Part shown: piece after piece, positions 18,001-26,363 of the stretch
How the letters are laid out: each line of letters begins with the position of its first letter
Numbering within the stretch: position 1 is the first letter of the stretch
Assembly: GCF_039555535.1 (NCBI RefSeq)
Contig: NZ_CP154630.1
Location: 3,423,001 to 3,487,000 of the forward strand
Reading direction: 5' to 3'
Source of the DNA: Stenotrophomonas maltophilia
Lineage (GTDB): Bacteria; Pseudomonadota; Gammaproteobacteria; Xanthomonadales; Xanthomonadaceae
DNA length: 64,000 nucleotides
Notes under the pieces: model-generated
The model's input: the letters and a program-made list of their open reading frames with translations, nothing else
What the model was told of the DNA's origin: nothing
Database searches by the model: none
Position numbers and translations under genes: made by a program

Positions 18001-19446
18001 GTGGTTTGTCGTACGCAGTCAGAGATCGACGTGGAAACACCCCAACTGGATGAAGCCAGCCAACCGCTGGCCGAGGCGTGGCAGCTGTGCCTGCAGCAGG
18101 CCGGCCCCGCCGCCACTGCGCTGCTGCACGCCGCCGCCGCGGACGCGCCACCGGCGCTCGCCGGGCGCTTCTATGAAGTGCTGCTGCAGGATGGCCGCGC
18201 GCGCCGCTTCCTGTCCCACGAACAGGTCAAGCAACGCCTGCAGCCGGCGATGCAACGCTGGCTGGTGCAGCTGCTGACCACCGACACCGCCGGCGTGGTC
18301 GCCACCGTCGCCTCGCAGCGGGTGATCGGCGACGTGCATGCGCGGGTCGGCATTCCGGTCGATCTGGTCACCCGCGGCGCACGCGTGCTCAAGCACGAAC
18401 TGTTCCTGCGCCTGCGCGACGATGCACCCGACAGCGCGACCGCATTCGCCGCCATCGACTGCCTCAGCGCGATCATGGACATCGCCATGGAAGGCATGAC
18501 CCTGGCCTACACCCATGCGCGCGAGCGCTCCACCCGTGCCGACGCCGCCTACCGGCTGTTCTCGCTGGTACAGAACGTCGGTACCGAACGCGAGCGCCAG
18601 CGCGCACTGCTGCTGGACTGGGAGAACGCCCTGCTCTACGCACTCGCAGGCCACGTGCAGGCCAGCGACAGTGGCAGCCTGGCCACCTCGGAGTTTGGCC
18701 TGTGGTTCACCCACAAGGGCATCCCCAGCTTCGGCGAAAGCAGCGAAACGCAGCAGGTGGGCCAGTTGATGGCCCGCATTGACAGCCACCTGCAGCGCGC
18801 GAGCGGCGATGCTCCGGCGCAGCGACTGGCGGTGCTGCCGGCCATCCGCGAGGACCTGGCCGCGATCCGCACCCTGATGACGCTGCTGTTCGAACGCATC
18901 GGCGAACTGGATGCCGGCAGCGATGCCCTGACCAACCTGCTCAACCGCCGCTTCCTCCCCACCGTGCTGCGCCGGGAAATCGAGCTGGCCACCCGCAACC
19001 GCACGCCGTTCTCGCTGCTGCTGCTCGACCTGGATCATTTCAAGGCAATCAACGACGGCCACGGCCACGATGCCGGCGATCGCGCGTTGCAGCATGTGGC
19101 CGGCCTGCTGGGGCAGCTCACACGCGGCAGTGACTACCTGTTCCGCTATGGCGGTGAGGAGTTCGTGGTGGTGCTGGTTGCGGCCAGCGAATCACAGGCC
19201 GGGGTGATTGCCGAAAGCCTGCGCAGGCAGATCGCGCACTCGCCGGTGGCGCTGGCCAACGGGCAGGTACTGGAACTGACCGCCAGCATCGGCGTGGCGG
19301 GCCATGACGGCCACCCGGACTACGAGCGGCTGATGGCACGCGCCGACGCTGCGATGTACGAGGCCAAGCGCAGTGGCCGCAACCGGGTGGTGGTGGCCAG
19401 CGACGCCCTGCAGGATGCGCCGGGACGGCGTGCGCTGCAGCGGTGA
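18001..19446 (+). CDS. Globin-coupled diguanylate cyclase (DosC-like)
   Basis: 481 residues from GTG 18001; a GTG ten codons later is an alternative. The N-terminal part (about 20-190) is a protoglobin sensor: the likely proximal haem ligand is H113 in VIGDVHARVGIPVDLV, the same context as in DosC/YddV. A linker domain (about 190-300) follows, then GGDEF: DALTNLLNRRFLPTVL, LLLDLDHFKAINDGHGHDAGD and the active site RYGGEEF. It makes cyclic di-GMP in response to oxygen or another gas bound by haem. No transmembrane segment is present, so it is cytoplasmic. An upstream inhibitory RxxD site is not obvious. It is a single gene. Confidence 0.9.
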   Translation: MVCRTQSEIDVETPQLDEASQPLAEAWQLCLQQAGPAATALLHAAAADAPPALAGRFYEVLLQDGRARRFLSHEQVKQRLQPAMQRWLVQLLTTDTAGVVATVASQRVIGDVHARVGIPVDLVTRGARVLKHELFLRLRDDAPDSATAFAAIDCLSAIMDIAMEGMTLAYTHARERSTRADAAYRLFSLVQNVGTERERQRALLLDWENALLYALAGHVQASDSGSLATSEFGLWFTHKGIPSFGESSETQQVGQLMARIDSHLQRASGDAPAQRLAVLPAIREDLAAIRTLMTLLFERIGELDAGSDALTNLLNRRFLPTVLRREIELATRNRTPFSLLLLDLDHFKAINDGHGHDAGDRALQHVAGLLGQLTRGSDYLFRYGGEEFVVVLVAASESQAGVIAESLRRQIAHSPVALANGQVLELTASIGVAGHDGHPDYERLMARADAAMYEAKRSGRNRVVVASDALQDAPGRRALQR

Positions 19447-19476
19447 ACCGGCGGAAATGAAACATCCCGGTGGCGT

Positions 19477-19564
19477 GTAGAGTCGACTGTCAGTCGACTA
19501 TCGCGCGCAGCGCGGGGTTTTTCGCAAAGTGACGGAAGAGCAGTCGACTAACAGTCGACTCTAC
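19477..19564. repeat. Inverted SMAG-like repeat pair
   Basis: GTAGAGTCGACTGTCAGTCG starts at 19477, and its inverse GACTAACAGTCGACTCTAC ends at 19564. It has the GTAG head and GTCGAC palindrome with about 40 bases of loop. It overlaps the stop codon end of the MFS gene, so the repeat contributes its last codons. Confidence 0.85.
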
Positions 19565-20762
19565 CGCTTCGCACCGCGGCCGATTCATTGAGCGCCGCCA
19601 CTCGCCACGCGCCCCACCACAGCACTGCCAACAGCGCAATGCCGGCGCCCAGCAGGCAGACCGCCGGCCACCCATGATGGGCCTGCATCCAGGTGCCCGC
19701 CGTCGCACCGGCACCGCTGCCCATCGCATAGAACAGCATGTACAGCGCCACCAGGCGTCCATGCTGTTCACCGGGCGCGCGCAGCAGCAGCGCCTGGTTG
19801 GCGACGTGCAGTGCCTGACCGCCCAGATCCAGCACCACCACGCCCAGCAGCAGCAACGCCAGCGACTGCGGCAGGCCCAGCAGCGGCCACCACGCGGCGA
19901 GCATCAGCAGCAGCGCTCCGAGGCTGACCCGATGTGCGAATCCACGGTCCATCCAGTGCCCGACCCGCGCCGCCATCAACGCACCAACCACGCCGGCCAG
20001 GCCCAGGCAGCCAATGGCTGCGGTGGACCAATGCAAAGGCGGGGCCGACAACGGCAACGGGGCGGCCGCCCAGAACACGTTGAGCCCAGCAAACAGCAGC
20101 AGTGCCAGTGGCCCACGCTCGCGCAGCGTTCGGTCGGTACGCAGCATGCCCAGCATCGAGCCCAGCAGCTCGCGCCAGCGTGGGGGGACTTCCGGCACCG
20201 GCACTGCGGGCAGGCGCCGCCACAACAGCACCGCCAGGGTTGCCATCACCAGCGCCGACAGCAGATACACCGCCTGCCAGCCCAATGCTGCCGCCACCGT
20301 ACCCGACACCACACGCGCCATCAGCAGCCCGATGAATACACCTCCCTGCACCACGCCCACGATGCGTCCGCGTTGCTCGGGCGGAGCCAGTGTTGCCGTG
20401 TAGGCAATAAGCCCCTGCGTCAGCGCCGTGCCAAGCAGCCCGGTCAGCAGCATGCCCGACAACAGCCAGGTCGCCGTGCGGGCCGTCGCCAGCCACAGCA
20501 AGGCCAGCACCAGCACCATCAGCTGCAACCGCAGCAGGCGTCGCCGATCACCGCGATCGGCCAGCGGCAACAGCCCCAGCAATGCCAGCACACTGCCCGC
20601 CTGGGTAGCCGCCAGCACCGCACCGGCCACTGCACGGTCCAGTGCAAAGGTGCGCGCAAGCTGGTCCAGCAACGGCTGCGCGTAATAGACATTGGCGACG
20701 CTGGCGCCGGCGGCGATTGCCAGCAGCACCAGCAGGGAGCGGGGCATCGGAGCGGGGCTCAT
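19548..20762 (-). CDS. MFS transporter (drug/metabolite exporter)
   Basis: 404 residues from ATG 20762 (MSPAPMPRSLLVLLAIAAGA). Twelve hydrophobic segments are apparent. The MFS motif LLPLADRGDRRRLLRLQLM follows helix 2 (the usual GxLaDrxGrrxxl), and RVGHWMDRGFAHRVSLGALL is its second copy after helix 8. The substrate is unknown; the family includes the YnfM/aromatic-drug type exporters. It is divergent from an HxlR regulator, with a large inverted repeat in the 77-base gap, so it is probably induced by a small toxic molecule. Its 3' end runs into a palindromic repeat, which may have replaced the original last codons. Confidence 0.9.
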   Translation of the reverse strand: MSPAPMPRSLLVLLAIAAGASVANVYYAQPLLDQLARTFALDRAVAGAVLAATQAGSVLALLGLLPLADRGDRRRLLRLQLMVLVLALLWLATARTATWLLSGMLLTGLLGTALTQGLIAYTATLAPPEQRGRIVGVVQGGVFIGLLMARVVSGTVAAALGWQAVYLLSALVMATLAVLLWRRLPAVPVPEVPPRWRELLGSMLGMLRTDRTLRERGPLALLLFAGLNVFWAAAPLPLSAPPLHWSTAAIGCLGLAGVVGALMAARVGHWMDRGFAHRVSLGALLLMLAAWWPLLGLPQSLALLLLGVVVLDLGGQALHVANQALLLRAPGEQHGRLVALYMLFYAMGSGAGATAGTWMQAHHGWPAVCLLGAGIALLAVLWWGAWRVAALNESAAVRSGRVDC

Positions 20763-20764
20763 AA

Positions 20765-20824
20765 TGTAGTTGCAATTTGAAACCTGATGCAGGCTAGCAC
20801 CAAAGGTTTTAAACTGCAACCACA
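20765..20824. promoter_or_regulatory. HxlR operator: 21-bp imperfect inverted repeat
   Basis: The arm at 20765-20785 (TGTAGTTGCA then ATTTGAAACCT) and the arm at 20804-20824 (AGGTTTTAAAC then TGCAACCACA) pair at 18 of 21 positions, with an 18-base gap. It fills the space between the divergent MFS and HxlR start codons. The layout fits dimeric HxlR binding that represses both genes, a common arrangement. Confidence 0.7.
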
Positions 20825-20839
20825 TTTGGAGATACACCC

Positions 20840-21289
20840 ATGCACGCCAACAGCCCCTGCCCCGTCGCCCGCAGCGCCGACCTGCTCGGTGATCGCTGGG
20901 CCTTGCTGGTGATCCGCGACGCGTTCGACGGCGTCACCCGCTTCAGCGACTTCCAGCGCAGCCTCGGCGCGGCACGCAACATCCTCAGTGACCGCCTGCG
21001 CAGGCTGGTCGATGCCGGCATCCTGCAGCTGCAACCGGCCTCCGACGGTTCGGCCTACCAGGAATACGTGCTCACTGCCGCCGGACTGGAACTGTTTCCG
21101 CTGCTGGTCGCGCTGCGCCAGTGGGGCGAGCGGCATTGCTTCGAGGCCGGTGAGCCCCATTCCCAACTGATCGAATCGAGTACGCGGCGGCCCTTGCCCT
21201 ACATGCAGCCACACGGCCGCAACGGCGAGCCGCTGCAGGCCACCCACACCCACGTGCGCAAGCTCAAGGATGCTGGCGGCGGGGCCTGA
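20840..21289 (+). CDS. HxlR-family transcriptional regulator
   Basis: 149 residues. It has the family hallmark CPVARSADLLGDRWALLVIRDAF, with the conserved redox-type Cys at position 7, followed by a winged helix (RFSDFQRSLGAARNILSDRLRRLVDAGIL). HxlR proteins are small dimers that sense electrophiles, quinones or drugs and commonly control the divergent neighbour, here an MFS exporter. The start is the only sensible ATG, 10 bases after GGAG. Confidence 0.93.
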   Translation: MHANSPCPVARSADLLGDRWALLVIRDAFDGVTRFSDFQRSLGAARNILSDRLRRLVDAGILQLQPASDGSAYQEYVLTAAGLELFPLLVALRQWGERHCFEAGEPHSQLIESSTRRPLPYMQPHGRNGEPLQATHTHVRKLKDAGGGA

Positions 21290-21362
21290 CCCGCCCACTC
21301 GCGCACACCAGGGAACGCCAGCGCCGGGTAGCATCGGATCTTTCCGCTGCTGGATGCCGCCG

Positions 21363-22490
21363 ATGTCGCGCTATCACCCTTCCCTGCTGACCGCCCTGCT
21401 GGCGCCACTGCTGGCCTGCGCGGCCGGAACCACGCAGGCCCGCGAGGTCGCCGCACCGGCCGACCATGTACAGGCCGATGGACCGTATGTGTTCCGCAAG
21501 GGCGAGCAACTGCAGGCGAAGTGGATCTGTGCGGACAAGGTCGAGTCGCGCACCCTGCCCATCAGCAAGGCGGGGACCGATATCGCAGCACGCTGCGGCT
21601 ATGAGCATACCGTGCACGTAGACGCACCCAATGCCGCCTCGGTCTCCATACTGCCGGCGGTCCCTCGCATCGTCGCGCTGTCCGACATCCACGGCCAATA
21701 TGGGCTGCTGGTGCGCCTGCTGCGCGCCAACCGGGTCATCGACGCACAGGACCGCTGGGCGCTGGGCAAGGACACCCTGGTCATCGCCGGCGACGTCTTC
21801 GACCGCGGCCCGCAGGTGACCGAGGCATTCTGGCTGCTGTACAGCCTGCAGCAGCAGGCAGCTGCGGCCGGTGGCGCGGTGCACTTCGTGCTCGGCAACC
21901 ACGAAACCATGGTGCTGTACGACGACCTGCGCTACGTCAACCCGAAGTACCTGCGCAGCGCCCAGCTGCTCGGCCGCAGCTACCCGCAGCTGTACGGTGC
22001 CGATTCGGTGATCGGGCAGTGGCTGCGTACCCGCCCGGTACTGCTGAAGATCGGTGACACCCTGTTCCTGCACGGCGGCATCTCGCCCGAAGCCGTCGAG
22101 CTGGCGCTGGACCCGGCACGCACCAACGCGGCCTACCAGGCGTCGCTGGGCTTGCCCAAGGCCGAAGTGAAAGCCGATCCGGCCACCGCTCCGCTGTATG
22201 ACGGCAAGACCAGCCCGATCTGGTACCGCGGCTACTTCGATGGCCGCCTCGACACCGCAGGGGTGCAGAACGTGCTCGACCGCCTGAAGCTCTCGCGCAT
22301 CGTGGTCGGCCACACCTCGATGCCGCACGTCAGCAGCTTCCATGGCGACCGCGTGATCGCGATCGACAGCAGCATCAAGAACGGCGAGAACGGCGAACTG
22401 CTGTTCATCGAAGATGGCAAACTCAGCCGTGGCCTGCTGGACGGTTCGCGGGTGCCGCTGGCGCAGGGCGAGCCCGGCCTTCAGGACTGA
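21363..22490 (+). CDS. Secreted PPP-type metallophosphatase (Shewanella-like phosphatase group)
   Basis: 375 residues from ATG 21363, chosen because a signal peptide follows (LTALLAPLLACAAGTTQAR); an ATG three codons earlier is possible. The phosphatase motifs are in order: SDIHGQYG (GDxHG-like, with S for G), GDVFDRGPQ, LGNHETMVL, FLHGGISPE and VVGHTSMPHV. The two-metal site of PPP phosphoesterases is complete. A periplasmic protein or nucleotide phosphatase is likely; the natural substrate is unknown. It is a single gene after hxlR. Confidence 0.88.
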   Translation: MSRYHPSLLTALLAPLLACAAGTTQAREVAAPADHVQADGPYVFRKGEQLQAKWICADKVESRTLPISKAGTDIAARCGYEHTVHVDAPNAASVSILPAVPRIVALSDIHGQYGLLVRLLRANRVIDAQDRWALGKDTLVIAGDVFDRGPQVTEAFWLLYSLQQQAAAAGGAVHFVLGNHETMVLYDDLRYVNPKYLRSAQLLGRSYPQLYGADSVIGQWLRTRPVLLKIGDTLFLHGGISPEAVELALDPARTNAAYQASLGLPKAEVKADPATAPLYDGKTSPIWYRGYFDGRLDTAGVQNVLDRLKLSRIVVGHTSMPHVSSFHGDRVIAIDSSIKNGENGELLFIEDGKLSRGLLDGSRVPLAQGEPGLQD

Positions 22491-22621
22491 ATGGACGGAC
22501 AGCGCGACGGCGTACGCCGCCGCCGCCGCGTTCCACCTTCACCCGGTTTGCGGCTACCCTCGGCAGCCGAGAGGCCCACCCCGTCCATCCGGTGGGCCTG
22601 ACCGTTACAGGAGCCCCGCGC

Positions 22622-23305
22622 ATGCGCGTTCTGATTGCTGAAGACGACCCGGACATCGCCTCCGGCCTGTGCGCCTCGCTGCGCCGGCAGGGGCACGTGG
22701 TCGACCACGTCGACAATGGCGTGCACGCCGACGCTGCCCTGGGCTCGACCCAGTACGCACTGCTGGTGCTGGACCTGGGCCTGCCGCAGCTGGATGGCCG
22801 CGACGTGCTGCAGCGCCTGCGCCAGCGCGGTGATGGCCTGGCTGTGCTGGTGGTGACCGCCCGCGACGGCCTGGCCGAACGCGTGCGCGTGCTCGACCTG
22901 GGTGCCGACGACTACCTGGTCAAGCCGTTCGCGCTGGACGAATTCGAAGCACGCGTGCGTGCCCAGCTGCGCCGGGTCACCAGCAATGGCAACCCGGACC
23001 TGCGCATCGGCCGCCTGCGCCTGGACCTGGCCGGGCACCGGGTGTGGATCGACGACCAGTCGCTGGAACTGACCGCGCGCGAATTCGGCCTGCTGTCAGC
23101 GCTGGCGGTACGCGCCGAGCGCATCGTATCGCGCGCGCAGCTGGTGGAAGCGTTGTGCGACTGGGGCCAGGACCTGACCGACAACGGCCTGGACATCGCC
23201 CTGCACCGCCTGCGCCGCAAGCTGCAACCCGGCGGGATGGGCATACGCACCGTGCGCGGGCTGGGCTACATGCTGGAAGACGCGCAGGACGACAGCACCC
23301 CGTGA
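22622..23305 (+). CDS. OmpR-family response regulator
   Basis: 227 residues from ATG 22622 (MRVLIAEDDPDIASG), with GGAG just upstream. The receiver has D51 in LVLDLGLPQLDGRD and K in YLVKPFALDEFEARV; the C-terminal winged helix ends RLRRKLQPGG...VRGLGYML. The group is QseB/PmrA/TctD-like. It overlaps the kinase gene by 4 bases (GTGA), so the pair is translationally coupled. Confidence 0.93.
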   Translation: MRVLIAEDDPDIASGLCASLRRQGHVVDHVDNGVHADAALGSTQYALLVLDLGLPQLDGRDVLQRLRQRGDGLAVLVVTARDGLAERVRVLDLGADDYLVKPFALDEFEARVRAQLRRVTSNGNPDLRIGRLRLDLAGHRVWIDDQSLELTAREFGLLSALAVRAERIVSRAQLVEALCDWGQDLTDNGLDIALHRLRRKLQPGGMGIRTVRGLGYMLEDAQDDSTP

Positions 23306-24681
23306 TCAGTGGGCCGCCCAGCCTGCGCCGGCGCCTGCTCGCCTTCCTGGCGCTGCCGATGCTGGGCCTGCTCACCTTCAACACGATCCTGGCCTATTAC
23401 GTTGCGCTGGACTATTCCAACCGCATCCACGACCGCAACCTGATCGACGACACCCACTCGTTCGCGCAGATGCTGAGCACCATGCCGGTGACCAGCGACC
23501 TGTCACCACAGGCGCGCTTCCTGATCGAGTACGACCCCGACGGCCATCGTTATTTCAACGTCGACAGCAGCCGCAAGGGTACGCTCAGCGGCAATGCAGA
23601 CTTCAGCCCGTACGCCCCTTCGCAGGACTGCACCGGCGTGCATCCGGCCCTGTACGACGGTCACCTCAACGGCCAGCAGGTACGCATGGCCACTGTCTGC
23701 ACGCAGGCGATGAATGATCCGCAGGACCAGCTGGCAGTGACCGTGGCCGAGAGCATGGCCGACCGACGCCAGCGCGCACGCGAGATCCTGATGATCATCA
23801 TTCCGCTGATGACCATGCTGGCGCTGGGCACCGCCGCGCTGGTCTGGTTCGGCGTGACCTACGGCCTGCGCATCCTGACCCCGCTGAGGACCCGGCTGGC
23901 GCAGCGCCGCGGCGAGCTGGCGCCGATTTCCGATGCCGACGTGCCGGAAGAGATCCAGCCGCTGATCAGCACCATCGACGATCTGTTCGCGCGCCAGGCG
24001 GAAATGATCACCCTGCAGAACCGCTTCATCGCCGACGCTGCACACCAGCTGCGCTCGCCGTTGGCCGGAATGGCCCTGCACGTGGACCAGGCGCTGGCGC
24101 ACGGCGACCCGGACACGGTGCGCGAGGCACTGCAGCACATCCGCCGGCTCAACCAGCGCACCGCGCGGGTCAGCACCCAGCTGCTGGCGCTGAGCCGAGC
24201 CCAGACCGTGCCGGATACCGTGGAAGCACTCGACCTGTGCGAACTGATACCGCAGTGGGTCGGCATGCGGGTCCCGGAAGCGATCCGTGATGGCATCGAT
24301 CTCGGATACCGCGGCAGCCCCCAGCCGCTGCGCGTGCTGGGCAACGGTGCCATGCTGCAGGAAGCAATGGACAACCTGATCGACAACGCCCTGCGCTATG
24401 CGGGCCGTGAAGCCACCGTCACAGTCGGCGTGCACGCACTGGACGACAATGATGTCGAACTCTATGTGGAAGACAACGGCCCAGGCGTCCCGGAAGACGT
24501 GATGCCGCGCCTCGGCGAGCGCTTCTTCCGCGCCCCTGGCACCACTGCCAGCGGCACCGGGCTGGGCCTGGCCATCGCGCACGAGGCGGTGGAGCACTTC
24601 GGCGGTCGCCTGAGCTTCCTCAACCGCCCGGGTGGCGGGCTCAAGGTCGCCATCACGCTGCCGCTGCTGAAGGCCCCCTGA
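23302..24681 (+). CDS. Sensor histidine kinase (TctE/QseC-like)
   Basis: 459 residues from GTG 23302, overlapping the regulator stop codon. An N-terminal helix (about 12-32) is followed by a periplasmic 2CSK_N-type sensor (about 33-165), a second helix (about 166-187), and the kinase core with H248 in FIADAAHQLRSPLAGM, NLIDNALRYA, EDNGPGVPEDVM and GTGLGLAIAHEAVEHFGG. The signal is unknown. The TctE group senses tricarboxylates and the QseC group senses cationic or antimicrobial stress. Probably co-transcribed only with its regulator. Confidence 0.93.
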   Translation: MISGPPSLRRRLLAFLALPMLGLLTFNTILAYYVALDYSNRIHDRNLIDDTHSFAQMLSTMPVTSDLSPQARFLIEYDPDGHRYFNVDSSRKGTLSGNADFSPYAPSQDCTGVHPALYDGHLNGQQVRMATVCTQAMNDPQDQLAVTVAESMADRRQRAREILMIIIPLMTMLALGTAALVWFGVTYGLRILTPLRTRLAQRRGELAPISDADVPEEIQPLISTIDDLFARQAEMITLQNRFIADAAHQLRSPLAGMALHVDQALAHGDPDTVREALQHIRRLNQRTARVSTQLLALSRAQTVPDTVEALDLCELIPQWVGMRVPEAIRDGIDLGYRGSPQPLRVLGNGAMLQEAMDNLIDNALRYAGREATVTVGVHALDDNDVELYVEDNGPGVPEDVMPRLGERFFRAPGTTASGTGLGLAIAHEAVEHFGGRLSFLNRPGGGLKVAITLPLLKAP

Positions 24682-24760
24682 CCCGGCCAGGGGCGCTGAA
24701 AGGCTGGTGAAAATCACGCTTGCGATCCTGCCATCCCCACTGCCGTCCCGGAGCCGCCAG

Positions 24761-25597
24761 GTGACCGAATCGCACGACTTCTTCCTCCCCGGTGGCCCGC
24801 AGGGCGTGCTGCTGGTCCACGGCCTGACCGGCACCCCGGCGGAAATGCGCATGCTGGGCAAGGGGTTGAACAACGCCGGTTTCACCGTGCACGGCGTGCA
24901 GCTGCCCGGCCATTGCGGCACCGTGGATGACCTGCTGGCGACCACCTGGGAACAGTGGTACCAGGGCGTGGAAGATGCGGCGGCCAGCCTGCGCGGCAAG
25001 GTTGACCAGCTGTTCGTCGGTGGCCTGTCGATGGGCGCGGTACTTTCGCTGGCGTTGGCGGCACGTCGCCCGGAATGGGTGTCCGGCGTGGGCGTATACG
25101 GCGCCACGTTCCGCTACGACGGTTGGAACATTCCCGCCGTGGCCCGCTTCTCGTTCCTGCTGCCGTGGTTCAAGCGCTTCAACATCGGCCGCGACCGCAT
25201 GTTCATGGAAGAACCGCCGTACGGCCTGCGTGACGAGCGCCTGCGTGCGCAGGTCAGCGCCGCCATGCTGTCCGGCGACAGCGCCGCCGCTGGCCTGCCG
25301 GGCAACCCCTGGCACGCACTGGCCGAAATGCGTGCGCTGAGCCACTGGACCCGCCGCCACCTGCACCAGGTCACCGCGCCGTGCCTGGTGATGCACGCCC
25401 GCGAGGACGACGTGGCCAGCATGGGCAACGCCGAGCTGGTGATGTCGCGGGTCAGCGGCCCGAAGGAGCTGGTGGTACTGGAAGACAGCTACCACATGAT
25501 CACCATCGACCGCGAACGCCGCGACGTGATCCGCCGCAGCGCCCGCTTCTTCACCGAGATCGGTGAGCGTACGGGTGTGCTCAAGGCGGTGGCCTGA
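24761..25597 (+). CDS. Alpha/beta hydrolase (lysophospholipase/carboxylesterase type)
   Basis: 278 residues from GTG 24761, which has GGAG 7 bases upstream; an earlier GTG (24707) adds 18 odd residues. Core motifs are GVLLVHGLTGTPAEM (oxyanion loop), GGLSMGAVLSLAL (nucleophile Ser in GLSMG), HAREDDVAS (acid) and DSYHMITID (His), giving a complete catalytic triad as in Est30-type carboxylesterases and monoacylglycerol lipases. There is no signal peptide. It ends one base before the next gene and opens a run of eight same-strand genes. Its job in the pathway may be deacylation or release of a product, which is inference. Confidence 0.85.
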   Translation: MTESHDFFLPGGPQGVLLVHGLTGTPAEMRMLGKGLNNAGFTVHGVQLPGHCGTVDDLLATTWEQWYQGVEDAAASLRGKVDQLFVGGLSMGAVLSLALAARRPEWVSGVGVYGATFRYDGWNIPAVARFSFLLPWFKRFNIGRDRMFMEEPPYGLRDERLRAQVSAAMLSGDSAAAGLPGNPWHALAEMRALSHWTRRHLHQVTAPCLVMHAREDDVASMGNAELVMSRVSGPKELVVLEDSYHMITIDRERRDVIRRSARFFTEIGERTGVLKAVA

Positions 25598-25598
25598 G

Positions 25599-25958
25599 AT
25601 GGGGGCACTTGCCACGCTGCTGTGGCTGGCCAACGTGGTGCTCGATACCGGTGGCCAGCTTGCCTTCAAGGCCGCCGCCAGCGACCCGCAGGACGGCGAA
25701 GGCCTGCAGCGCTGGAAACACATGCTCAGCCGCCCGTGGCTGTGGATCGGCATCGCCTGCTACGTGCTTGAGTTCGTCGCCTGGATCGCCTTCCTGTCGC
25801 TGGTGCCGCTGTCCAAGGGCGTGCTGCTGGGCTCGATCAACATCGTCGCGCTGATGATCGCCGGCCGCTTCCTGTTCCGCGAGAAGCTCACCCCGCTGCG
25901 GGTGACCGGCATGCTGCTGGTCACCGCCGGCGTGGCCGTGGTGGGAGCGGGCTCATGA
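25599..25958 (+). CDS. Small four-helix transporter subunit A (EamA/SMR, ArnE-like)
   Basis: 119 residues with four predicted transmembrane helices. The sequence WIAFLSLVPLSKGVLLGSINIVALMIAGRFLFREKLTPLRVTGMLL follows the EamA/ArnE pattern, with F.E at the start of the last hairpin, and the first helix has TGGQLAFKAA. Such subunits pair to form lipid-linked sugar flippases (ArnEF) or small-molecule exporters. The gene is followed by a second related subunit with ATGA overlap, so a heterodimer is likely. Confidence 0.82.
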   Translation: MGALATLLWLANVVLDTGGQLAFKAAASDPQDGEGLQRWKHMLSRPWLWIGIACYVLEFVAWIAFLSLVPLSKGVLLGSINIVALMIAGRFLFREKLTPLRVTGMLLVTAGVAVVGAGS

Positions 25959-26353
25959 GGCGCCTGTATGTGATCGGCTTCCCGCTGCTGATGGCCTTCG
26001 ATACGCTGGCCCAGCTGTGCTTCAAGTACGCCGGCGATGCCGCGCTGCCGGTCGAGGCCAACACGGCATGGCTGCTGCGCGTGCTGTCGCAGCCGTGGGT
26101 ATACGGCGCCATCCTCGGCTACGTGGGTGCGTTCTTCACCTGGATGAGCCTGCTGCGGCATGCGCCGATCGGCCCTGCATTTGCCGCATCGCACCTGGAA
26201 GTGATCAGCGTGCTGCTGCTGTCGGCCTGGCTGTTGAACGAACCGCTGACCCTGCATCACCTGGTCGGTGCTGTCCTGATCGTGGCCGGCATCGTCTGCC
26301 TGGGGCGCGCCGAAGCGGACGATCCGCATAGCCCTGCCGAAAGTACCGCATGA
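25955..26353 (+). CDS. Small four-helix transporter subunit B (EamA/SMR, ArnF-like)
   Basis: 132 residues with four predicted helices: FDTLAQLCFKYAGDAAL, FFTWMSLLRHAPIGPAFAAS, VISVLLLSAWLLNEPLTLHH and LIVAGIVCLG. It overlaps subunit A by four bases and is clearly a paralogue of it. Two unequal halves side by side suit an antiparallel heterodimer. Between a hydrolase and two aminotransferases the cargo is probably a product or lipid-linked intermediate of this cluster, which is inference. Confidence 0.82.
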   Translation: MRRLYVIGFPLLMAFDTLAQLCFKYAGDAALPVEANTAWLLRVLSQPWVYGAILGYVGAFFTWMSLLRHAPIGPAFAASHLEVISVLLLSAWLLNEPLTLHHLVGAVLIVAGIVCLGRAEADDPHSPAESTA

Positions 26354-26363
26354 GCGCGTTGCG

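Noticed and set aside
22622..24681. Assignment of the two-component pair as PhoPQ or QseBC
   Set aside because: The kinase has a TctE-like N-terminus and no target gene is adjacent, so only the general class is given.
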